This document shows positions 22,301-29,154 of a DNA stretch of 64,000 bases, in pieces. This stretch comes from Athripsodes cinereus. Its lineage: Eukaryota; Arthropoda; Insecta; Trichoptera; Leptoceridae. Under the pieces are notes generated by a model. The model did not search any database, was not told where the DNA came from, and saw only the letters and a list, made by a program, of their open reading frames with translations. The stretch's first letter is position 1, and each line of letters opens with the position of its first letter. Made by a program: the position numbers and the translations under genes. The stretch covers positions 4,402,001 through 4,466,000 of the forward strand of contig OX388313.1 of the NCBI GenBank assembly GCA_947579605.1, written 5' to 3'.

Positions 22301-23253
22301 AAGGTGAGATTAAATAAATGAAGGAATTCTAGGAATTATTTCAGACCATGTGAACTAAAAGTCCATTACTTTTATTTTTTTTAAATATAATCCGTAACTT
22401 TTTGCGTATTTTCCATTATGGTATAAAGTAAACACTTAACTTTTAACATAACGGCAATAGTAATTATAGAAGATTAATTTTGAGAGAGACATTAGAAATA
22501 CATAAAAATATTAATAGTTGTAATAATATAGTTAATAACATAACAGTACCTAACGCATCACCCATTCTAAAAATATTCCCACTCCAACCTAAGTCCCCGC
22601 CCTCTTCATCCCCAACTTAAAATTGTTAACTGCATAATTTATTTTACCTTCGTAATCAATTTGTATTCTTTCTAAATTTAGCATTGATAATGTCTTGGTA
22701 AAAGACGAAACAATTGTCTACTCATTTATAAAATATAGTGTGTATTTATAAAAAAGTTAAGTGTTTACTTTATTCCATTACTTTTAACTATTTTAATGTT
22801 TAGTATTTTACCTGGAGGGTAAGAATCAGACCCCCTAGACAAACACGCACTTGGCGATTGACTACAAACGAATTTTCGACAATAACCGCAACAATAACGC
22901 ATAATTACATGGTATATGTAGGTAGATTGTCGAAATGTTCGTCAGTAGTCAATCGCTAAGTACGGTTTGTCTACGGCCCCAGGTGTTTAATCATTATTTT
23001 AAAATAATATGTACCGCCTGTTTGACTGTTATACAATCTAATTGCTAGGCAGTGGAACAAGATACTTGAAGATGTTATCCCTACATAAATGCAACTAGAA
23101 ACGTTTGACTATCATTTTGTTAATTAATATTTGTTTTTTTTTTAATAGATATACCAAAACCTCCAGTCACACTTTTACTCTGCAAAGGATGCTTTTTCAA
23201 GACCTCAATGGTGGAAAGATATTTTACATAACCCATTTAAATCAAAACTTTAA
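1274..23253 (+). CDS. ACOX3: Peroxisomal acyl-CoA oxidase, ACOX3-type (tandem copy 1)
   Basis: FAD-dependent oxidase that introduces the trans-2 double bond into acyl-CoA and passes electrons to O2 (H2O2), the first step of peroxisomal beta-oxidation of branched or very-long-chain acyl-CoAs. Exons: 1274-1549, 2202-2517, 14365-14539, 15058-15340, 17220-17304, 17735-17872, 18869-19102, 19886-20040, 21085-21216, 22151-22303, 23149-23253. Counted from ATG 1295 this is 2031 nt, or 676 residues, close to the roughly 700 usual for ACOX3. Landmarks in order: [10 protein letters not shown]-terminal block; [12 protein letters not shown] (FAD/substrate loop); [59 protein letters not shown] with the presumed catalytic Glu; [10 protein letters not shown]-terminal SKL (PTS1). 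Introns are GT-AG. Homology to copy 2 extends upstream of ATG 1295 to the acceptor (STPSPI against ETPIA), so the real start may be in an unseen upstream exon. Most introns hold transposons. Confidence 0.95.
1680..1830 (-). repeat. Diverged SINE-like fragment in ACOX3 copy 1 intron 1
   Basis: The minus strand reads like the type 2 SINE: a B-box-like GAGTTTGATTCCCCC followed by a tail rich in GGTTTATTACAAAAAAAA. It is strongly mutated, and its ends are approximate. Confidence 0.45.
2669..2762 (+). repeat. 3' tail of a dispersed retroposon (type 3 tail)
   Basis: It holds the recurring order AATTCACCCTCTGTATATTGATTG-like head, GTTTGTAATCATACACAGTAAAGAATA, then AT-rich tail. Comparable tails occur at 7909-8025 and 59605-59710, and the head resembles the SINE at 49838-50035. 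Read here as an old 5'-truncated copy. Confidence 0.5.
2763..3194. other. AT-rich intron sequence, nothing recognised
   Basis: Part of the large second intron of ACOX3 copy 1. No ORF, tRNA-like box or terminal inverted repeat was recognised. Confidence 0.4.
3195..3245 (-). ncRNA. Hammerhead ribozyme-like core, Penelope-element type
   Basis: On the minus strand CTGAAGA (3234-3228) is followed by one T, a hairpin GGTG...CACC, then GAAAC (GAAA at 3208-3205) and GTTGAC. This matches the hammerhead core CUGANGA - helix II - GAAA with a tiny helix III and a GUU cleavage triplet. Helix I is weak (about 2 bp), so activity as a monomer is doubtful. Minimal hammerheads in the flanking repeats of Penelope-like elements are known; no Penelope reverse transcriptase is visible here. 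Confidence 0.6.
3420..3665 (+). mobile_element. SINE type 1 tail followed by SINE type 2
   Basis: Positions 3460-3488 carry the type 1 SINE tail (TAGTACTCATAATACAAGATTCATATC). At 3505-3665 a type 2 SINE follows: tRNA-like head GCCTGGAGGTAGAGTCTCGG, degenerate B box CTGCTCGATTCTAGG, TTTCATGACACAAGCTT body and a GAAACCCAGATATATC tail ending in a T run. The two look like adjacent or nested insertions. Confidence 0.7.
3670..5239. other. AT-rich intron sequence with a TA microsatellite
   Basis: No gene was found. A pure (TA)n tract occupies about 4337-4375. The rest is unclassified intron of ACOX3 copy 1. Confidence 0.4.
5240..7660 (-). mobile_element. 5'-truncated jockey/CR1-superfamily LINE, frameshifted
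   Basis: Three overlapping minus-strand reading frames (7658-6897, 6868-6272, 6330-5671) form one reverse transcriptase split by two frameshifts, near 6900 and 6290. Visible: a linker, [29 protein letters not shown], the palm motif [28 protein letters not shown] and the catalytic [10 protein letters not shown], then a thumb/C-terminal part ([17 protein letters not shown]). The endonuclease domain is missing, so the copy is truncated at about 7660. The 3' end is an AATGAATAAATAAATAAATA tail at about 5248-5272. Clade assignment (jockey against CR1) is uncertain. It is dead as it stands and lies in the copy 1 large intron. Confidence 0.85.
7700..8025 (+). mobile_element. RTE-like reverse transcriptase fragment with 3' tail
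   Basis: Residues from the frame at 7716-7937 show the palm motif [14 protein letters not shown] and a following [18 protein letters not shown] stretch, typical of the endonuclease-reverse transcriptase families common in insects. The sequence then passes into the type 3 tail (CCCTCTGTACATTG ... GTACAGTGAAGAATAAATAA, 7919-8022). It is a small internal remnant. Confidence 0.65.
8040..8290 (+). repeat. Dispersed repeat family A copy
   Basis: Family A is an unclassified repeat of about 250 bp seen more than ten times in this window. Its order is: TATCCCACAAGTGGGGTAG head, ACCAACTGCATGTAA, AACATGCAAGC.GTCCTCTCC, AAGACATTCAGGATGGGTGG, CCTCATCGCTGAATTTAAA, CCTGCCTTTTACAGGACACTC, then GAGTGGGAGACC. 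This copy runs from AAGTGGAGTAGTCAGCAG to GAGAAGAGTGGGAGAC. Confidence 0.7.
8678..8935 (-). mobile_element. LINE C-terminal fragment next to a repeat head
   Basis: At 8678-8710 a motif starts with ACTAGCTGTCCCAGCGAACT, an arrangement often seen at the edge of insect repeats. From 8935 down to about 8740 the minus strand reads [29 protein letters not shown] and [10 protein letters not shown], the C-terminal tail of an RTE/L1-like reverse transcriptase. It is short and degenerate. Confidence 0.5.
9151..9770 (-). mobile_element. tRNA-derived SINE (type 1), split by a LINE insertion
   Basis: On the minus strand: tRNA-like head GGTCGGTGGGGCGCGGAGG, B box GGGTTCGATTCCCGG (9715-9701), GGGCAAAGTGAAGAATGACC, CCTGGGTCTGAGTGTTACAT, CGTCGCGTTAGT. 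After an interruption at 9215-9595 it resumes as ACCCATAATACAAGATTCAT and TTTGGGACTAGCTCGATGTG. Uninterrupted copies at 19606 and 23845 show that the two halves were once contiguous. Confidence 0.85.
9215..9595 (+). mobile_element. LINE C-terminal fragment inserted into the SINE, GAT-repeat tail
   Basis: The frame from 9205 reads [20 protein letters not shown] and [20 protein letters not shown]. After a frameshift it continues with [13 protein letters not shown] and [20 protein letters not shown]. This is the C-terminal tail of a non-LTR reverse transcriptase. The 3' end is a (GAT)n run at about 9562-9589. It lies exactly between the two parts of the type 1 SINE, so it inserted later. Confidence 0.75.
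9826..11447. mobile_element. I-clade-like LINE insertion with internal 5' inversion (twin priming)
   Basis: From 11175 down to 9940 the minus strand encodes the end of ORF2 with an RNase H domain: [49 protein letters not shown], then a C-x-C...H...C tail ([16 protein letters not shown]). A poly(A) tail (T run 9826-9838) ends the 3' side. From about 11180 to 11447 the PLUS strand encodes the stretch that normally comes just before it: [50 protein letters not shown]. The whole is bounded by identical 13-bp direct repeats ACGTATTATAATT at 9813-9825 and 11448-11460. One insertion with an inverted 5' part is the natural reading. Confidence 0.9.
12240..12605 (+). mobile_element. LINE family B C-terminal fragment, degenerate
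   Basis: It reads as [65 protein letters not shown] and [19 protein letters not shown] across shifted frames. The same protein tail is intact at 43830-44430, with a third fragment at 42530-42745. Likely an RTE-type element. Confidence 0.75.
12655..12825 (-). repeat. Dispersed repeat family A copy
   Basis: The minus strand follows the family A order: CCCACACAAGTGGGGTAGCC (with one change), GACCAACCGCATATAA, CTGTCCTCTCCGTGCC, TTCAGGATGGGTGGC, CCTCATCGCTGAATTTAAG. Confidence 0.75.
12826..13532. other. AT-rich intron sequence ending in a TA microsatellite
   Basis: No gene or known repeat was recognised apart from the (AT)n tract at about 13510-13534, which borders the 133-bp-repeat element. Confidence 0.4.
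13533..13981. mobile_element. Compact element with identical 133-bp terminal direct repeats
   Basis: Positions 13533-13665 and 13849-13981 are identical over 133 bp, start TATGAATGACTG and end GCGTACAGTC. They enclose 183 bp of non-coding sequence. Each repeat holds a strong hairpin (13546-13604 in the first copy: GTGATC/GATCAC, TTTCAT/ATGAAA and TGCATGT-GCA-ACATGCA). (AT)n tracts border both sides. The layout fits a terminal-repeat retrotransposon in miniature, or about 1.4 turns of a 316-bp circular or tandem element. No coding sequence, primer-binding site or polypurine tract was convincing. Confidence 0.6.
14095..14280 (+). repeat. Dispersed repeat family A copy, diverged
   Basis: It carries GAACATGCAGCTCATCCTCTCCATGCC, split as in family A, followed by AAAGACATTTAGGATTG and CACCTGAATACCTGTCTTTAAAGGACAC. 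The copy sits directly before exon 3 of ACOX3 copy 1. Confidence 0.55.
14560..14768 (+). repeat. Poly(A)-tailed retroposon remnant
   Basis: A short 3' region with GTAAAAGGCTCACGCCGTAT and ATTAAATAAA runs into an uninterrupted run of about 25 A (14744-14768). This marks reverse transcription of a polyadenylated RNA. No coding part was found. Confidence 0.5.
15443..16975. mobile_element. PIF/Harbinger-like DNA transposon relic
   Basis: The ends are 15-bp inverted repeats GGCCGGTCTCAATAA (15444-15458) and its reverse complement (16960-16974), bordered by TTA at 15440-15442 and 16976-16978, the trinucleotide duplication expected of this superfamily. The plus strand holds a broken Myb/SANT-like gene: MESSLN start at 15700, a plausible intron, then [11 protein letters not shown] and [13 protein letters not shown]. 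The minus strand (16690-16418) holds a transposase N-terminal piece ([20 protein letters not shown]). The two-gene layout supports the call. The catalytic part is missing, so it cannot move by itself. It sits in intron 4 of ACOX3 copy 1. Confidence 0.75.
17340..17470 (-). repeat. Diverged SINE-like fragment
   Basis: The minus strand has a B-box-like AAGTTTGATTCTTCCCACTGC, a CTCACTGCGAGTG body and a TTATAAACCCAAATTCAAC tail, as in type 2 SINEs. It is strongly diverged. Confidence 0.45.
17997..18182. repeat. Palindromic MITE-like repeat
   Basis: Outer arms (ATGACGTCATCTGACATTTTGG against AGATGCCATCTGATATTTTTGC on the other strand) are imperfect inverted repeats. An inner perfect pair CCCATACAAAAGT / ACTTTTGTATGGG encloses about 50 bp. 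It is non-coding and lies in intron 6 of ACOX3 copy 1. Superfamily unknown. Confidence 0.55.
18590..18815 (-). repeat. Dispersed repeat family A copy
   Basis: Read on the minus strand: GGCATATCCCACAATTGGAG, AGTAGCCAACAGACC, ATGCAAGCTGTCTTCTCTG, CCTCATCGCTAAATTTAA, CAACACCTGCCTTTTACAAGA, then CGAAAACATAGGGA. A nearly full copy, directly upstream of exon 7 of ACOX3 copy 1. Confidence 0.75.
19490..19605 (-). repeat. Dispersed repeat family A, partial
   Basis: The distal half of family A: TTCGAGAGTCCTGTAAGAGGCAG, then ATTCAGCAGTGAAG and CACCCATTCTGAATGTC, read as the reverse complement. It directly abuts the type 1 SINE that starts at 19606. Confidence 0.65.
19606..19815 (+). mobile_element. tRNA-derived SINE (type 1)
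   Basis: It has TTGCCTTTGAGTCACGAGGT, B box GGTTCGATTCCTGGCC (19628-19643), AGAGCAAAGTGAAGAATGACC, CTTGGTCTGGGTGCTACATG, CGTCGTGTTAGTACCCATA and the GGGACTAGCTCGATATGTGT tail. The tRNA A-box half is missing or eroded at the 5' side. Confidence 0.8.
20602..20994. repeat. Nested palindromic MITE with perfect 27-bp terminal inverted repeats
   Basis: The left end (20602-20628, starting GAATGCAGAACTATCCTATG) and the right end (20968-20994) are perfect reverse complements over 27 bp. A diverged version of the same motif pair (ATGCAGCACTATTCTATGTT ... GACATAGGATTCTTCTGCAT) sits inside at about 20771-20818. One more single end lies at 19121. Non-coding. Confidence 0.7.
21335..21853. repeat. pogo/Tigger-like MITE remnant
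   Basis: The right end reads, on the minus strand, TACAGTCGATTCCGCTTAATTGGGACAG in two blocks (21853-21826), with a second GCTTATTTGGGAC copy. The left side has CTGCTTAATTGGGACACATC and GTCCCAATTAAGCG near 21337-21387. The CAGTCGA start and TA border are typical of pogo-type elements. The left boundary is eroded. Confidence 0.55.
21850..21905 (+). ncRNA. Hammerhead ribozyme-like core, sense strand in an ACOX3 intron
   Basis: CTGAGGA (21859-21865), one T, a perfect 4-bp helix II GGAC-GTAG-GTCC (21867-21878), GAAA (21879-21882), AGCTT and then TC before TAAAATTAG. This matches the hammerhead core, with AAGCTT as a minimal helix III. Helix I is only about 3 bp (TTA/TAA) before mismatches. The downstream GTACAGTGTTTCATTTT resembles the tail of the other Penelope-type copies. 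It is transcribed in the pre-mRNA of ACOX3 copy 1 (intron 9). Confidence 0.6.
22838..22971. repeat. mariner-type MITE, intact, TA target site
   Basis: 134 bp, nearly palindromic. The left end begins GACAAACACGCACTTGGCGA and the right end closes TCGCTAAGTACGGTTTGTC; the arms run about 45 bp and include TTTTCGACAAT / ATTGTCGAAA. TA lies at both borders (22836-22837 and 22972-22973). A second copy is at 54614-56727. The TA duplication suggests Tc1/mariner; there is no coding sequence. Confidence 0.8.
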
Positions 23254-23358
23254 AATGCATATATTCAATTTTTCACTATTTGTTTCACAATTAATTCTAA
23301 TAGTCTTTTTATGAAATACATACTTTTTTTGAAATTGTCATTGTCAATTTGTTTAATA

Positions 23359-23364
23359 ATTAAA
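23359..23364 (+). promoter_or_regulatory. Possible poly(A) signal of ACOX3 copy 1
   Basis: ATTAAA, a common AATAAA variant, lies about 105 bp after the stop codon. No canonical AATAAA occurs nearby, so this is the best visible candidate only. Confidence 0.3.
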
Positions 23365-23489
23365 TTGTAAATAATGTGATTTTTACTCAGCAAGAAATTA
23401 TGGAATTGTAAAAAATCGGGACCGATTTTATGTTTAAAGACAAAGTTTTCGCAATTATAACTAATTATTTTCATTCATTTATACTTACC

Positions 23490-23710
23490 ACGGGTGGAGT
23501 CGCTGGTGGACAAACTGCTAGCATTTGCAAGTTATCTTCTCCATGCCAATAAAAGTTAGGATGTTCAGGAATAGTGGTATACTTATTTGCTGAATTGAAT
23601 CTGTTAGATGTCTTCTGTGGGAGTTTTTTCGAATACTAGCTTTTTACAGGACACTGTAAAACGTACAGTAGAGTGTGGGAGATCTATTTTTGCCGGGGAC
23701 TCCAAAAAGA
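23490..23710 (+). repeat. Dispersed repeat family A copy
   Basis: Family A order: GGGTGGAGTCGCTGGTGGAC, GCAAGTTATCTTCTCCATGCC, TTCAGGAATAGTGG, GCTGAATTGAATC, TTTTTACAGGACACTG, GTGTGGGAGATCTATTTTTG, CCGGGGACTCC. It lies shortly after the 3' end of ACOX3 copy 1. Confidence 0.7.
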
Positions 23711-23844
23711 AAACTTTATGTACCTATCTAACAGACTATTTTTATTAAATTTTAGTAGATTAAATTTGTAAAATTATTAAACAAGCATTAAGTTGGCGCT
23801 TGAGACACATTTTATGCTCAGACCAATAACCTTGTAATTATACG

Positions 23845-24090
23845 ACAGCCGGTGTGGCATGGAGGCTAATACACTTGCCTTTGAGTTACGAGGTCCCGAG
23901 TTCGATTCCCGGCCAGGGCAAAATGAAGAATGACCTTTTTCAAATTGTCCTGGGTCTGGTTGTTACATGTATATGTGTTCAGTGCATTGTATATATGTGT
24001 ATTGTCGTGTTAGTACTCATAATATAAGATTTATATCTTATTTGGGACTAACTCGGTCTGTGTGAATTGTCTATACATGTTATGTTATAT
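23845..24090 (+). mobile_element. tRNA-derived SINE (type 1), best-preserved copy
   Basis: tRNA-like head AGCCGGTGTGGCATGGAGGC, TTGCCTTTGAGTTACGAGG, B box GAGTTCGATTCCCGG (23899-23913), GGGCAAAATGAAGAATGACC, GTCCTGGGTCTGGTTGTTAC, ATTGTCGTGTTAGTACTCAT and the GGGACTAACTCGGTCTGTGT tail followed by an AT-rich end. Confidence 0.85.
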
Positions 24091-24189
24091 TATATTACTC
24101 GTCCAACATGCAATTATGTTGTTATTCACAAGATTAAGAATTTTATTGTAAACCTGTTGTATAAATATTCTACTAAGACTTTTAATTGT

Positions 24190-24340
24190 ATAATGAACAA
24201 GGGGTCCGCGGTTCGATCCCAGGTGCCGGCAAACTCCCCTTTCACGACACAAGCTTTTAGCTTACTGTGGAAGGTGTATAAAGTTGTATTTGGGTTTATT
24301 ACAAAACCCAGATATATCTTTTTTTTTTTAAAAAAAAAAG
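24190..24340 (+). mobile_element. tRNA-derived SINE (type 2)
   Basis: AACAAGGGGTCCGCGGTTCG with B box GGTTCGATCCCAGG (24210-24223), TGCCGGCAAACTCCCCTTTC, ACGACACAAGCTTTTAGCTT, GTGGAAGGTGTATAAAG, AAAACCCAGATATATC, then a T run. The head is partly missing. It is the cleanest copy of this family in the window. Confidence 0.8.
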
Positions 24341-24344
24341 TTTT

Positions 24345-25855
24345 TTAAGAAGAGCATTTAGATGCAGCTCTAAATTGTTTTATAATTTAGTGGTAAGAGA
24401 GTTTTTGCAACAAAATTATAAAACAGTCATAATAATGGTTTTATAGTCAATTTGAAACTAATGATTTCAGAACAATTTTTTATACTGTTATAAAACTAAA
24501 ACTGTAAATATATCTGATATGTATATATAATAAGTAGTGAGATTTATTAAACCATTATAAATTAAACATTTTGATTATAAGTGGTGCTATGTAATATTGA
24601 TTGTGTACTTGTCATTAATTGTATTATAATAACTATATTTTTATACTGAGATTTTTATTTAATGTTAAGTTATCCAATAAAATTTATATACGTACCTATT
24701 GCATTATTTATTTTATTACTTTTTCCTTTGTCATTTTTATTAGCAGCGTTTACACCGCTCGACTAATACCGAGAATACAGAGTTTTGTCTCTCTTTTCTT
24801 TTCTCCTTTGGTATAGGGAAAAAAAGGAAAGAATATAGGTATTTTTTTTCTCGTTCCTTTCCTATATTGACAAATAAATGAACAGAAAGACTCTCATTGT
24901 CAAAATCATGATTACGTTTAAAGCATTTAAACATATTACTTGTAACTAAATTTGTCGCAATAAACAGTTTGTTGTGATTTTGAAATAAGAATGATGTGTC
25001 TTGCTAACAAATTTGCAAGGTAACTTCAATTATTCAAATTATCTTTTTAAATATCTAAAATTTTAATAAAACTTTTAATACATGCCTATCCTTGTCAACT
25101 AACTTTACAAATTGAATAGTTACTTTTTTATATTCATAGAAATGTCAATATGGTTATTTATTTTACACTTATTGCACATTATCAGTTATAAAACAAAATC
25201 AAAAAATCATAAACATATATACCGTTGGATTTGACTTGTTTTTTTATTTATTCATTCTTTACTGTAAACTGCTTGGATGCAATTTTACAGAAAATTATAT
25301 TTACATTGAATACAATAGTAGTGTGCGCTGTCCAGCTGCCGCTACGCATTTCATAACCGCTCCTGAAAATAATTCGATTTTACGAAAGAAACCGGTCCAA
25401 CAGTGCTGAACTTTCTTGTGCACGCTAACATTACAAAACCGCGCAGTTTTTGCATTTTATCATCTCTTAATCTTTATCAAAACTCGAAACAAATTAAAAT
25501 TAATATTCATTACTGTTGATTGTCTCTCCAAAATTTTAACAAGTCATCATTTTGTGTAACATTCTCGCATCTATTGCCAAAACACGTGTCAAAAAAACCG
25601 ACCCCTTCCGGGAATCACTCTGTTGTCTCAAGTGTCGAGTTTTAGTGATCAGTGTATGTCCGGTAGTGTAACAGAGAAGGATAACAACACCACCTAATCA
25701 CAACAACACAGCGGGTGAAAGAGACAATAACATCACTTTGTCTCAGGGTTGTATACTTACTGTTATATTATTGCATGATATTATCCTATGTATATGCATG
25801 TAGCTTGATCTGTGTGAATTGACTGTGCATTTCTTATTATGTTATGTATAGTATG
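24345..25855. other. Intergenic AT-rich stretch between the ACOX3 copies
   Basis: No gene was seen. A type 3 retroposon tail in reverse (TTTATTTATTCATTCTTTAC) lies at about 25240-25265, and a type 1 SINE tail (AGCTTGATCTGTGTGAATTG) at about 25800-25825, directly upstream of the LINE. Confidence 0.45.
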
Positions 25856-28800
25856 TACGGGCAGGACAATCTAGAATGCACATTTGCTACACAAAAGAGG
25901 AACTTCTCGCACTAGATAAGCGACACAGCAATACTAATAAACTTCTCACTGCTATACCCGAACAACTTCTCCGAACATCCCAAACCACCAATTTAAAAAG
26001 ACGTTATCGAGGATGTAGAGCCGGTAGTCACGTTAAAAATAAAACCAAAGCCCCACGCCATCTCCCAAAATCAACATGTTTCAGGATTGGCCATTGGAAT
26101 GCCAGGTCGATCAGTAACAAGGTTGAAGATATTCATAATATCTTCGGCGAACACCATCTTCATCTACTAACACTCAACGAAACATGGCATGACAGCAGTG
26201 ACTCTACTTCTATTAACGCGATACGAAATCACGGATACAAAGTGTTAGACAAAGCCAGACTCCGGGATCTTGCAAAAGACTACTCTACTTCCACCAACCA
26301 CGGCGGAGTGGCAATTGTCCTCAAACCAGAGGTGCACATTTCAAAAATCTCTGACCTCGGATCATATAAAACATTTGAGTATATAGGCTGTAAAGTGTCT
26401 CTCAATGGGACGTCACTCATAGTAATAACAGTCTATAGACCGGGCTCATGTACTCCCACTAAAGATTTTTTTCTAGAACTCTCTTCAATCCTAGGGTCAA
26501 CTTTGTCTTACCAAATACCCATTCTAATTACCGGTGACTTTAATATACACGTGGAAAGGCAACATGATCCATACTCCGAAAATATTAAAAAGCTGCTATC
26601 CGATGCAAATCTTGTCCAACACATCACTTCTCCTACTCATGACGCAGGGGGAACTCTTGACCTCCTCATTACATGCAATAAAATAGCTCCTGCAGCTGTA
26701 AGTACAGTTGACATCGGCTTGTCTGATCACCGACTTCTAACGAGTGACTTCAACATCACTATTCCAGCTCCACTATATAAAACCATCACCAGTAGAAGCT
26801 GGAAGGACTTCAATTCTGAAGAATTCCACACCCGACTTCGGAAATCTACAATATGCTGCTCTAACACTCAAACCTTCAAAGATGTTGAAGAAATCACAGA
26901 GCAGCTAAATAGAACACTCATCAGTCTGGTAGATGAGCTCGTCCCAATTACTACAAAGACAGTCCGAGTTCGTGGCCCCAAATATCTTTGGTTCGACAAC
27001 GAATGTAGATTGAAATAAACTGAAGTCCGTAGACTCGAGAGACAATACAGACGCCAGAAGTCTACATTATCCAGAACAACATGGATCACAGCCCAAAAAA
27101 CGTACAAAAATCTGACCAATTTAAAGAAATCCAACTTCTGGAAACAAAAGATCGAATCCCACAAAGGTCAACCTAATAAACTGTGGAGCGACTTTCGAAC
27201 TGTCATGGAAATCCCAAAACCCACACTTCCACCAATTATAACTGCAGAACAATTCAAATCAGCTTTCGAACATAAACTGCAAGCTATTTCGTCATCTCTT
27301 CCTCCGCTAAATGACAGTCTCCACGTAGAGACAAGAAACTGTACAGCCACTTTAGCAAAATTTGAAACCATGACTGAATTGGACCTACGAAGGACAATCA
27401 ACAACTGCCCTAATAAACAATGTGAGCTGGATCCCATTCCCACCTGGCTGCTTAAGGATTCATTGAACACTCTTTATCCCATTATCGCTCGCACTTTTTA
27501 TCTCTCCCTATCACAAGGAATAGTACCATGCTTATGGAAGCTATCTCAAGTCACTCCAGTACTAAAAAAGAGCACATTAGACAACAACGATCCCTGTAAC
27601 TACAGACCTATCTCCAACTTACCTTTCCTGTCAAAAGTACTCGAACGCGTGGTCGCATCTCAACTAACAACCTATCTTGAGAACAACGGTCTACATCAGA
27701 AGCATCAATTCGCCTACAGGAAGCATCACTCTACTGAAACAGCCCTCACGAGTCTTGTCTCGGACCTGATAGGGGGCATGGCTCACGGAGACATAGCTCT
27801 TGTAACAATTCTCGACATGAGTGCGGCGTTTGACACCGTTGACCACAGCATACTCCTGACCTGTCTGGAAGTTGAGTATGGTCTTTGTGGAAGTGCACTG
27901 AGTTGGCTTCGCTCCTACCTGACCGCAAGAAACTGGTCACTAAAAGCGAGTCAAAGCAGAACTTGTGAATCAACAGTTACTCAGGGAGTACCTCAGGGTT
28001 CTGTCCTGGGTCCAATTCTGTTCACCCTCTACATCGGATATATCGACAGTATGCTAGAAAAAACAGACTTTCGTAGCTATGCTTACGCGGATGACAGAAT
28101 TTTGATCGGTTTTTGCAAACCTGATCAGAAAAATTATCTCAAGGCCCGGACCGTAGAATGTATAACAAACTTATCTAATCTAATGGCAAAGAGACGTCTG
28201 AAGCTGAATCCAGCTAAAACGGAATTCTTATGGGTCGCATCACCTGGCCGACAACATCTCTTGGATATAGATCCCATCTCGATAGCCGACACGGATATTC
28301 TACCGTCCAGTAAAGTCTCGATACTTGGGGCACGAATCGATAGCGCACTGTCTATGGAATCCCAAATCTCAAAGACGGTGAGCTCTGCATTTTACCACAT
28401 CCGCGAAATACGCTCCGTGTCGAAAAACCTCACTCCTGATAGCATAAAAACATTAATCTCTGCTTTTGTAGTCTCTAGACTTGACTACTGCAATATACTA
28501 TATGTAGGACTGCCGCAAATTCAACTGAATCGTCTACAAATGGCATTCAATAGCGCTGCAAGGCTTATTTTCCGCGAAGATAAGGGTTGCCACATCACAC
28601 CTTTGCTGGAAAAGTTACACTGGTTAAGAGCAGGTGAAAGGGTTCAATACAAACTGTGCCTTATAGTCTACAAAGCTTTGAACAAAATGGCACCTCAGTC
28701 ACTTTCTGAACTCTGTGTTCTCAAAACACCTGCAAGTAGACCTCTACGCTCAGCTAAGACATCCACCAACATGCTGGACGAAAACAACAGAGCAAACAAG

Positions 28801-29009
28801 TCCTGCTTCTATGATAGGGCTTTCGGCGTCGCAGGACCCGTCATTTGGAACCGACTCCCCGAGGACCTCCGTAAAAACCAGCCGATTACAACGTTCAGGA
28901 GCAAGCTGAAGACTTCGCTCTTCCAACATAGTTTCCCGTGCCCTTGAGATGGATACTCCATTAAACGGCGCCGAATAAATCATCCAATATAATAATAATA
29001 ATAATAATC
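25856..29009 (+). mobile_element. Nearly intact L2/CR1-like LINE, one in-frame stop
   Basis: One reading frame from ATG 25876 to the stop at 28945-28947 (1023 codons plus stop) is broken only by TAA at 27016-27018. The N-terminal part is an AP-type endonuclease: GHWNARSISNK, LTLNETWHD, ITVYRPGS, ILITGDFNIHVE, GLSDHRLL. The second part is a reverse transcriptase: NNDPCNYRPISNLPFLSKVL, DMSAAFDTVDHS, QGVPQGSVLGPILF, the catalytic YAYADD, then the conserved tail RAFGVAGPVIWNRLPEDLR. The 3' UTR ends AAATCATCCAAT plus (TAA)n. No separate ORF1 is visible. All core catalytic motifs are present. The fresh look suggests a young insertion. Confidence 0.93.
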
Positions 29010-29154
29010 AATATGTAGAGGATGAATTAATTTCAAAGGTTTATCCTTATTTCTTCCTGATAACTAGTCCCATTTAAATATACGCTTCATTTGAATACTG
29101 ATTATCTAAAAATCTACAATTTTATTCTGTAGACGAACATCGAGTTTCGAAAAC

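Noticed and set aside
23060..23100. Another hammerhead-like string (TTGAAGATG ... GAAACGTTTGAC)
   Set aside because: It has an extra base in the core and no stable helix II; the site is next to the last ACOX3 exon and may be chance.
24067..24348. 93-codon open frame
   Set aside because: It runs through two SINEs and uses their boxes; no protein similarity.
26868..27470. Minus-strand frames of about 100 codons
   Set aside because: Shadows of the L2/CR1-like ORF on the plus strand.
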